64,000 bases of DNA, taken from positions 27,899,446 to 27,963,445 of the forward strand of contig OY743172.1 of assembly GCA_963555705.1 (NCBI GenBank), read 5' to 3'. The stretch is from Ligustrum vulgare. Its lineage: Eukaryota; Streptophyta; Magnoliopsida; Lamiales; Oleaceae. Numbering within the stretch: the stretch's first letter is position 1; each line of letters starts with the position of its first letter. The position numbers were made by a program, and so were the translations under genes. This document shows positions 56,501 through 64,000 of this stretch, piece after piece. Under the pieces are notes generated by a model. That model saw only the letters and a program-made list of their open reading frames with translations. It searched no databases and was not told the origin of the DNA.

Positions 56501-56720
56501 AAATGAGGTTCCTCGCAAGGCCCGGGACATACCTAACATTCAAAAGAGATCTGATCATGTCATCATGCATCCTAATAGCAATATCACCTACTCCTTCCAC
56601 AGTCTGTTTATAATTGTCCCCCAAGTACACTTTTCTAGGCTTAACTTCTCTATAGTTATAAAACCAAGATTTAACAAGACTCATATGGACAATGGCACCC
56701 GAGTCTAAAACTCACTCACT
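53551..56720 (-). pseudogene. Second copia element, protease, integrase, RT and RNase H relics
   Basis: From right to left: protease flank with YLGDNYKQTVEGVG and VPGLARNLISLG; GAG-pre-integrase LWHKRMGRIGNKGL and CETCVLGKSHKVSF; integrase core HADLWGP, LRTDNSLEFC and IAEKMNRTL (the usual T-P-Q-Q-N-G is altered to IPRHNE); RT with [17 protein letters not shown] (D-V-K changed to G-V-K, so a catalytic Asp region is damaged but for the motif shape) and LLLYVDDMLLA near 54,530; RNase H with VDSDFAGDNDQRKSTTSYF, SNTEAEYV, SDSQSALMLC and NPADVGTKV. At least six stops or frameshifts. Lineage looks Tork-like. Confidence 0.88.
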
Positions 56721-56879
56721 GTTAAAATCAATTTTAGACACATTCATTGCTTGTGGTCTATCAAGGCTATTGTCGACATTATCATCTTCACATGTCATGG
56801 TCATCATATGTAGACTATAAAAATCATCACCACAGCAACTCGGTTCTGATCATCACTCTGCTAAGGTCTATGTTTCTTC

Positions 56880-57548
56880 TTATCTTAAAATCATCATAGT
56901 CTCTTTTGAAATGTCCAATTTACCAAAATAGTAGCATTTCTTAACACTCTTATCCCGAGACTTGGACCTACCCTTCGATTTTCCTCTACCCTTCTTCATT
57001 TGGAAGTGGTTTTCTCTCGACTCATTTCTCCCTCTAAATCCACTAAACAAACTCTCTTCCCTCGAGCTGCTACCCCTTGACTCCCTCTTCATCTCGAGCT
57101 CCCTAACCCTTAAAGCCTCAACTACAATATCTAAGGTCACAGTGTCCCTAGCATATGTGATAGCATTCCTAACATCTCTATAAGATTCAGGCATGTCATT
57201 TAGCATAATAGCAGCAAGATATTCATCATCAAATTTCTTTCCATTGTGGGTCAAACACTTGACAAGACTGTTAAACACACTCAAATTAGATTCAAGATCC
57301 TTTCCTTGATCCAATTAATAGTTGAAAAGTTTTTGAATTATATGAATCTTCTTCGTTAAAGATTTTTTCAAAAAAAGTTTGTCAAGTACTAGGTCATCAG
57401 GTGCTTTAGAAACTCTTTGTTGAATTAAAATAGCCTTCATTTTTTGCTTCCAAATGAAATAATCTCCCTTACCGTTAAATTGAGACAATTCAACACGAGA
57501 ACCCATAATGCAAATAATGAAAAACTCAAACAAGTTAACACAAAGCAA
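56880..57548 (-). pseudogene. Second copia element, gag relic
   Basis: Starts in the frame containing MGSRVELSQFNGKGDYFIWK (ATG near 57,508), with WKQKMKAILIQQ typical of copia gag. Part of the N-terminal domain appears deleted and a stop lies at 57,315. The second frame has LNDMPESYRDVRNAITYA and a basic stretch GRGKSKGRSKSRDKSVKKC. The zinc knuckle is damaged: CYYFGK where CYYCGK would be expected, and the remaining ligands are lost. Confidence 0.8.
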
Positions 57549-58313
57549 TTATCCACACTCAAATGCAAGATCAAACCAATTTTATCGAAATTACTCTTCA
57601 AAATGACCACACAAGCTATATAGCAACAAGTAACACGTGACAATTTCAAGAAATTAAGCACGTAGTGAAATTTCAATCCTATGTGAGTCCTACCAACAAG
57701 CAATGATTACCGGCAAGGTAACCCCCAACACTATATGGCCACCTCACAATAGCCACTAGAATATGAAATACGTAATTAAAATAAGGGATAGTCAATGCAA
57801 ACCGAGCGGATTTTTCTGTGTTCTTATAATCGAGAGTTGATATGGAAAAAATGGACTTCGAAAATGGAACGAGCAGATCAAGGTGAAAATTCTGTCCAGA
57901 AGTGCCTCGTCGGACCGCCACCATCGCCACGCCGGAGTTCCGCCGGAAAAGTGCGACCAACACTAAGAGCTGCTCCTTGACGTCACGAACCCAACGGTGG
58001 TGATCGTTTCGCCATTGAAGCTCCCGTTTGGCCGAAATCTGAGTTTGAACGTACGGTTTTTCACTTCCTTTTTCCCGCCATTCGCCATCGTGCAGTCTCG
58101 GGAACCCGACCAGACTCAGGTCGAGTGTTCTCCTCGACTATGCGGTGCTTGTGGTGTCCTTGGTTCACCAGATTGATGATCGGCTGGAGGTATTTGAAGA
58201 TATGGTCAGACCTACTTCTTCTTCCTTCTTCTTCGGTCGTCCTTCGACGGTTCTACCTCTGCTTCTACAGATTATTCCAGCCTTCTTCTACCTTAGCTGG
58301 CTCTGATACCATT
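57549..58313 (-). other. Second copia element, leader
   Basis: About 760 bp between primer site and gag. A GC-richer part at 57,880-58,270 gives short open frames without recognised domains; treated as untranslated leader. Confidence 0.6.
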
Positions 58314-58676
58314 TGTTGAGTATTCAAAGCTTATTCCCAGCAACATGAAGAATGTCCAGCAGCCTTGAAATCTGTCCAGCAATCTTAAAGAACCCAGCAA
58401 TGTTGTTTTCTTGTTTTGAGCTCAGTTTATGACCAATTAATCACACCGAAACATGACACCGTCGTCCTTGAGAAATGACAATCAGATCTAGGCTCGTCGA
58501 AGGTAACAAGATTTCGCCGAAGATATTGGTCATCTCCCACTTCTACCTCTCCACCCAACTCTATGCCAAGACTTACGAACCAAGAGGAGTTCCCCTTCTT
58601 TATTCATTTCAAAATATAAATGGGAGCCAATCATAGAATACCGCGTGGATTAAGTGAATCAACACTTTATTTCACA
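58314..58676 (-). repeat. Second copia element, 5' LTR
   Basis: TGTTGAGTATTCAAAGC ... ATTTCACA. Followed by target copy cttaa. Confidence 0.9.
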
Positions 58677-59120
58677 CTTAAGTTTAATTGATCACTCAAA
58701 GTCACAATTCATCACATTAATTACAACCTCAACCCAAATCAAATGGTTCTTGAATCATACCATAATTTTTTTATATAGAATCGAACTATATCCCTTTATT
58801 TGATTTGAATCTGGTTTGATTTGTTTATTTTGTTTAGTTGCCATTTGAATAAAGATTTCGGTCAACCAACGTAAGAAAACTTTTTCGAAGAAAAAACTGC
58901 AGTATAGAAAAACGAGGGAGTTGGGGCTGATTCCATCCTAGTTTAGAGTCCACAAAACAGGTGTGGATAGCATTTGTTATATATTCTCTATTATCTTCTT
59001 TCTCCATCAATATACGGTCTTAAAAATAAAATCTTCAATCTACATATTTCAGTTTCCATCTACATTTGTTTCGCTGTCACTTTCTCTTTTTCTGCTGTAG
59101 ATAAAAAAATCGGAACAGAA

Positions 59121-60174
59121 ATGGCAGCTGCAGCCGCAGCCTGCACGTATCACGGATCATTACTACCTTCAGTTACTCGTCTGCGTCAAAATCTCTCATT
59201 TTACAGCACGACGAGTAGTTCACTGACAATCGAAAAGAACGGATCGACCAAAGGAAAAAGCAGGCACCTAGCAGTGGTGAGATGCGGCATAGGAATAGAG
59301 GACTTCATTGGAGGAGATCTTGTGAAGTTCGATTTGGGACATTGGTTATCCGACGTCGAAGAGCACAAAGCTTTGGCTATCTACTCACCACACGAAGGCG
59401 GGTACGAGGGCCGGTACCTTAACCGGCTTAGGTACCAAGGCTACCATTTCTTGGACCTCTCAGCGCGTGGCCTTGGTGATCCTGAAGCCACTCTCACCAA
59501 GTTCCACCCCGTTTGCCCGGTAAGCAATTCATAGAATTAATATCTTGTTATAAAAAGTTCGCTTACGTTTACGCTTAGGCTCCAAGTTTAACCTAAGCGC
59601 TTCGCTCGAGCATTGTTGGGCTTTTTCGCGGCTAGGCACGCTTCAGCTTGAAGCTCGACCTCATCGCTTCATCACGCTTTACGCTTTTTAGAACACTGAT
59701 TAATATACCATTAGTATATTTCAGGCTCATTTAGGGAAACAGCCTATAGCCAGATGGTATTTCCCACCAGAAGTCGATTATAGGCTCTCTTTGCTTCCAC
59801 CAAACGCCAAAGGACTCGTGGTTTGGATAATTGAAGCTAAGGTAACAATTACTTTGATCAATTTTTTACCTCTTCGCCTGGCTAAAAAACCCGCGATTTG
59901 TTAGACATTGTTAAGTTTTGTGAATTTGACATTGGCTAGGTTTTGTCGAAGGCAGAATTGCAGTTCCTAGCATTACTTCCCTCACTGAGGCCGAGAGTGA
60001 GGGTGATAGCAGAATGTGGAAACTGGTATAATCTCTATTCTCTTTTGTTTTTGCACATTTGGACTTAACATTTACTCTAATCATTTAAGAATCAGTTGAT
60101 GGAATTCATTTATTTGCAGGAGAAAGTTTTTGTGGAAACCACTCAAAGAAATTGCAGGATTGCCAGCAAATTAA
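59121..60174 (+). CDS. NDHN: NAD(P)H-quinone oxidoreductase subunit N, chloroplastic
   Basis: Nuclear-encoded subunit of the membrane-peripheral subcomplex A of the chloroplast NDH-1 complex, which drives cyclic electron flow around photosystem I. Exons: 59,121-59,519, 59,725-59,841, 59,940-60,025 and 60,120-60,174; GT-AG introns, joined frame 218 residues. The N-terminus MAAAAAACTYHGSLLPSVTR, rich in Ala, Ser and Thr with few acidic residues, is a chloroplast transit peptide of about 50 residues. The mature part has EDFIGGDLVKFDLGHWLSDV, YSPHEGGYEGRYLNRLRYQG, ARGLGDPEATLTKFHPVCP, WYFPPEVDYR and IAECGNW, all characteristic of NdhN. The start at 59,121 is chosen because the protein family begins here and the context gaaATGGCA is good, although the frame is open to 58,974. 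Intact. Confidence 0.96.
59545..59700. repeat. G+C-rich self-complementary insert in NDHN intron 1
   Basis: The intron holds repeated gcgcttcgctcg, cgcttac/tacgctt and cacgctt/aagc words, with aaaaagttcgcttacg on one side and tcacgctttacgctttttag on the other, forming an imperfect fold-back. Similar sequences are dispersed in plant genomes as small non-coding repeats. No coding potential. Confidence 0.45.
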
Positions 60175-60776
60175 TTTATCTTCTACTCCAAATGAATAGA
60201 AGGCCATGAATCTTCTCTTGTCCAGTTACCACACAGCAGTTTTCCACATCATGGTTGTAGTGTGTAAAGAAAAAAAAGTTGTAATAAACTGGATTTCTCA
60301 CTGTGCATTAATTGTTTGATGTAGTTTTTTTTTTTTCATTTTTTTAAAGATTTTGTTAAAAGTGATTTTTCTTTAAGGTTAAAAGGTAGAGAAAAGATAT
60401 GACATATGCAGCATTATTTTATTGAAAAAAATGTATAAATAAATTTGAAGGAAAAAAATGAGTTTTAAAGGATCAGTCCAAAGTGAGCATAATTTTTTTC
60501 ACTCTGATGAATTTAAGCTCTATTGGGCAACACTGTTGTAATTATAAAAAAAAATTATTTATATTTTTATGGTAAAATGTGTAGTTAAAAATGAAAAGAG
60601 AAAATGTGTGTGGTTAAAAAATAGTTTGAGAAATTATGTTTTTTATAAATTAATTAATTTATAAAGTGTAATGATCGTGTTAAAGAATAGATGCCTAGTT
60701 GTTGAGTTAAAAAAAGAGACACAATTTCATAAAGATAAGTATGTTTCCATTTTCACACAAATTAAGTAATATAAGT
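60175..60776. other. NDHN 3' flank and spacer
   Basis: AT-rich; no gene recognised. The 3' UTR probably ends within the first 150 bases (gtaataaactgg at about 60,281). Confidence 0.5.
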
Positions 60777-61420
60777 TGTTACGACTATGTCTAAATAGAT
60801 TTGACACGTCATCAATGAAGGCCTGCATAGGATCCACCGACGGTCGGCGATACTCCGGACTCTGTAATCCAGAGTCCATTAGCCAGATTCTCCTACTTGT
60901 TCATGAGGGACGACATTTCGGATATGCTCAAGTAACATTGACTCTCATCCGAAGTTCGACGTTGTCCAAAGTGCTATAGTCGAACTGGTTATGCCAAACT
61001 AATATTGTTCTGAAGTCCATGCTTCGGACTGATGACAAGACTGGACAATGTGTCAGAGAAACATGACACATCAGCAAGTTGAGGCTTGATTGGACAGTGT
61101 CTTTAACAAGGATGTGATGACCGTAGCAAGTCTGTAACTTATAGTGATAATTATGACCAAACAAATTATTTACCTTACCAATGGCCAAGGTCATGATCTA
61201 GGAAGCAACTAGCACTATAAATATATCACATTCGCCTTCAAGTAAAAGGTTAGAAATTCAATATTCGAATTCTATATAATAATCTCACTCCCTTTTTTCT
61301 CTTTTAAAATATTTTTCTCACTCAAATTATATTTACCTGAAATGAGTACTGACTTGAGCATCGGATGGCAGACGCGAGCCACCCCGACTCCCATTGCATA
61401 CTGATTGCTTGTCCAGAAGG
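60777..61420 (+). mobile_element. Truncated LTR related to the Tat/solo-B family
   Basis: Starts TGTTACGACTATG. Towards the end it shares ctataaatatatcac (TATA region), atctcactccctttt, ctcactcaaattatattta, atgagtactgacttgagcatcgga, cgggagccacc-like and actgattgcttgtcc with the LTRs at 21,998, 28,155 and 39,547. The last about 100 bp of the LTR are missing, so it is truncated at its 3' end. No target duplication can be judged. Confidence 0.65.
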
Positions 61421-61494
61421 AAGTTATTAAAATTGCCCAAAACGTAATCACTTTTTATTTCATCATTTTTTATTAATATTAATATATTATGCTC

Positions 61495-61790
61495 ATTTTG
61501 TTTACGTTTGGGGCATATTTTTTAATTTCTAAGGCTGTTTTTAATTTTTTATTATTGTGATGTAAAATTATCCAAAATTAATTATTCATAATTTAGTCTC
61601 GATTTGGTAACACTGTAGTGGTTTATAAATTAGTTTATTTATGTTTTTGATATATTCAATACTAAGATTAATTTATTTGATAAATAAAAAATTAAATTAA
61701 TTTTGGACAATTTTACTTTACAATAAAAAATTAGAAACAGCCTCTGAGATTTTTTTTAAAAAAAATGTGTCCAAAAGTTTAAAACAAAAC
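61495..61790. mobile_element. Fold-back MITE
   Basis: aggctgtttttaatttttta...ccaaaattaatta (61,530-61,585) is repeated in inverted form at 61,692-61,745 (ttaattttggacaattttac...aaacagcct), with weaker complementarity continuing outwards (tttggggcatattttt against the reverse complement of aaaaatgtgtccaaaa). It is AT-rich and non-coding. Superfamily not determined. Confidence 0.6.
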
Positions 61791-62118
61791 TAATGCAATT
61801 TAAATAAAGGAACGTGGTATTTTCAAAAAAAAAAAATGTGGTTACGTGAGTGCTGTTTCTCTTATTTTTATATATAATAAGTATTTATTAAACGGTTGAA
61901 AAATAAGTATTTACTATTTATCATAATTAAATTATCATGTCAGACTAAGTGTCAAAATATAGACGGGACACTCTATATTGTCAATTTTTTTCAACCACGT
62001 CGACTTAACATTAAAATTAACAATCAAAATAATTTTGAACAATTTTACGTGATAATAAAAACGAATTCCACAACATAAACCACTAGAATTCCCTCTTTTT
62101 TTCAAATGGTAGGCCCCA

Positions 62119-62478
62119 TTGTTAGCTCCCAAACGTTCTCTTTGTCTTACTAGGGGATTATGGGTGGACAAAATTGTACTCGTAGTCGATGAGGGCAAGA
62201 AATGGTGTATACAAAAAGAAGATGCAAGTGATGCAGCATTGCAAAATAACCTAGACTTTGTTAGTGCATCAGGAGTCGACTGTAAGCCAGTACAAGATGG
62301 TGGGATTTGCTTTGAGCCTAACAATGCCAGATCACATGGGTCCTATGCCATGAATGCATATTATCAAGCCAATGGCCGCAATGATTTTGATTGTGATTTC
62401 ATCGACACTAGCATTGTCACTACATCTAATCCTAGTAAGTCCACTGGACTTGTAAGATTTTCTGGCTTTGAACCATAG
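62119..62478 (+). CDS. X8 (CBM43) domain protein, partial or degenerate
   Basis: The X8 domain binds callose (beta-1,3-glucan) and occurs at the C-terminus of plant beta-1,3-glucanases and in plasmodesmal callose-binding proteins. The frame reads GKKWCIQKEDASDAALQNNL, DFVSASGVDCKPVQDGG, CFEPNNARSHGSYAMNAYYQ and RNDFDCDF, then ends GLVRFSGFEP. Only four of the six conserved Cys are present: the second (expected in YACG, here FVSA) and the last (expected in GGCxF, here GLVRF) are missing. There is no signal peptide in the frame; a cttactag before 62,155 could be a splice acceptor, so an upstream exon is possible, but none was found within 600 bp. It may be a diverged exon or a pseudogene fragment. 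Confidence 0.6.
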   Translation: MLAPKRSLCLTRGLWVDKIVLVVDEGKKWCIQKEDASDAALQNNLDFVSASGVDCKPVQDGGICFEPNNARSHGSYAMNAYYQANGRNDFDCDFIDTSIVTTSNPSKSTGLVRFSGFEP

Positions 62479-62616
62479 ACCTAGATTCAAAACATTCAAA
62501 TGCACGCGTTGTACAAATCTTTATATCTTTATCTTTATATATATAAAAGTAGAAGTGATGAGAGATAGTCATTTTGAAGAGAAAATTGCATTTAATAACT
62601 TTCTCTTATAACCCCT

Positions 62617-62664
62617 CACTTCTACTTATATATATATATATATATGTACACACACACACACACT
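62617..62664. repeat. Compound microsatellite (TA)n(CA)n
   Basis: A TA run (about 62,627-62,645) followed by gtacacacacacacacac. Confidence 0.9.
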
Positions 62665-62665
62665 A

Positions 62666-62692
62666 GTCAGAGCACGTGTGTTGCACGTGAAT
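62666..62692 (-). mobile_element. Possible Helitron 3' end
   Basis: On the minus strand CACGTG-CAACA-CACGTG (a 6-bp stem) is followed by CTCTGA and CTAG, then T. Helitrons end in CTRR with a short hairpin about ten bases before and insert between A and T. The rest of the element would lie at higher coordinates; no TC start or RepHel gene was found in the window. Confidence 0.35.
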
Positions 62693-62699
62693 TATATGT

Positions 62700-64000
62700 A
62701 ATAATGTATTCGATATTGTTAAATCATCTATCTATTTATTTATTATTTGAACTGTTGGGAATAAAGTGATGGGGAGGAGAAAACATCCATCTATTTGTAC
62801 AAGAGATGTTTAACTCAATGATACCTTAGCTATTATTATATAGTTGTACAATGATAGAATAAGCTATATAATTCACAATATTGGTTTTGCTGATGGAACA
62901 GAATTAGCATGACTAATTAGAAATTTACTGCAAGTTACTTTCTCAAAGACTAATATCAAACAAATATTAGAACTACAAATCTTCAATGTAGAATATATAG
63001 CCTATTTAGCATTCATGAAGATTCTTCACAAGTCTCTCTCGCTACACCATCTAAGTATTTTCTCAAAGACCTATGGCAAATAAAGATTTTCCTTATAGAA
63101 TACTTAAAAAAATAAAATAGACTACTAACCACACTGCATAAAATAAAGATTCCAACATATATGACATTTAATAATATTGATAAAGCACTATTCTGAAAAT
63201 GTCTTGCTATATTATTGAGCTATACTTTCAATACATATATGATTAATTTCGTTGTACAAAATATATTCATCAATTCACAATATAGAACCTGTTTAATACT
63301 CCTAAAACATCAAATGGATCAAATGCATGATTAAAGAAATTCAGAAGTCTACATTCAAGTGAAAGGGAAACAACCATATTTTATAAACATAGAGGCTTAC
63401 ACGGTTGTCAATAAAATACAACAAAATATGTGCAGAAACCATACACTTAACAAACCAGAAGTCATCAATAATACAGCAATTTAAAAGTAACTCTTATAAT
63501 AAGCTAAAAATATTATCATCCTTCCTACAAAAACTATTGAAAAGTCCAAGCATTATACATAAATTGTAATAAATAGCTAATTAGTTCTACATTATTGACC
63601 ATATAGAGTAAAGAACTCATATGGAAAAAACTATAACCTAAAGAAGAAAAAAAATGGCACAATGAAGCTAGCTTCATATAAAACTATCTCTCTAGTTCTT
63701 TCAAAACCTAAAATCTCCCAAAATTTATTATAATCTAGCTCTCATCATTTTATTTAGGTGGTTTGACAAAGATGAAAAGAAGATACAAATATTTAGCAAG
63801 AGTTGTATTAGGAAAGAGACAAATGCAGTAATTTTCTCAATATATTTTTTAACTGCATTTGCGAATAACATAAATGAAGAGACATGGAATGTTCAGACTT
63901 TCGAGATGTCTGAATCTTTCCCAAGCTCTCAAACATTCTCCAGCACTAATATATACTACCTCCCCCAATTGTTTATAATGGATTGAAGCTTTAATTACTT
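62700..64000. other. No gene recognised
   Basis: Uniformly AT-rich. Some short words recur (ttttctcaaagac at about 62,940 and 63,059). No open frame of note on either strand. Confidence 0.5.

Larger units (their letters stand above)
53067..58676 (-). mobile_element. Ty1-copia retrotransposon, full length, old
   Basis: A 5,610-bp element on the minus strand with LTRs of 364 bp (53,067-53,430) and 363 bp (58,314-58,676) that are about 90 percent identical by eye, flanked by a perfect target duplication cttaa (53,062-53,066 and 58,677-58,681). The primer site TGGTATCAGAGCCAGC lies on the minus strand directly inside the 5' LTR (about 58,296-58,311), and a purine tract AAGGTGAAGATT adjoins the 3' LTR. 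Gag and pol are present but broken by many stops. It is unrelated in sequence to the copia element at 14,986 beyond the shared protein domains. It separates the QCR8 and NDHN promoters. Confidence 0.93.

Noticed and set aside
58974..59120. Upstream ATG extending NDHN by 49 codons
   Set aside because: The extension is hydrophobic and does not look like a transit peptide; the frame is open by chance across the leader, and the family start fits 59,121.

Overview
The window is nuclear DNA of a flowering plant, almost certainly a eudicot. It carries spliced nuclear genes for plant proteins (cytosolic ribosomal protein uL16/RPL10, complex III subunit QCR8, and the chloroplast NDH-1 subunit NdhN), a CBM43/X8 callose-binding type ORF, and a dense layer of plant transposable elements. 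Intergenic DNA is AT-rich. I cannot name the species from the sequence.

Layout. 1-4.1 kb: decayed DNA with a LINE RNase H fragment, an FAR1/MULE relic, and a Cassandra-type TRIM LTR (5S-derived) inside an AT-rich repeat array. 4.1-14.0 kb: an endogenous pararetrovirus (Caulimoviridae-like), broken by stops and frameshifts. A Met-tRNA primer site marks its start; capsid, zinc knuckle, movement-like, two protease-like, RT and RNase H regions follow, then a last ORF interrupted by about 740 bp of foreign DNA, a TATA promoter, and further A-rich ORFs. 14.7-23.8 kb: a hAT (TTF/ZMYM-like) transposase pseudogene split by three LTR insertions: a young, nearly intact copia element (14,986-20,144, TSD cttgt) and two solo LTRs. 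24.0-25.0 kb: a second FAR1/MULE relic. 25.4-26.4 kb: an imperfect direct duplication, one copy carrying a SINE-like insert. 26.5-44.8 kb: an old chromovirus (Del/Tekay-like) with an inverted 5' LTR pair, a degraded interior and a 2.5-kb 3' LTR, into which a 12-kb Tat-lineage gypsy element (28,155-40,232) has inserted. The Tat element carries a three-exon antisense gene.

44.8-64 kb is the gene-bearing part: RPL10 (+), a Stowaway MITE, QCR8 (-) with a 4.0-kb intron, an old copia element (53,067-58,676, TSD cttaa), NDHN (+), a truncated LTR, a fold-back element, an X8-domain ORF and a possible Helitron end. The host genes look intact and serve unrelated housekeeping roles (translation, respiration, chloroplast cyclic electron flow); nothing suggests co-regulation.

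Most notable: the pararetrovirus has an unexpected domain order (capsid before movement-like domain), two retropepsin-like domains and extra ORFs beyond its promoter; the Tat element's antisense gene keeps phase-correct introns; and the nesting history can be read from target-site duplications. All identities and divergence values were estimated by eye.
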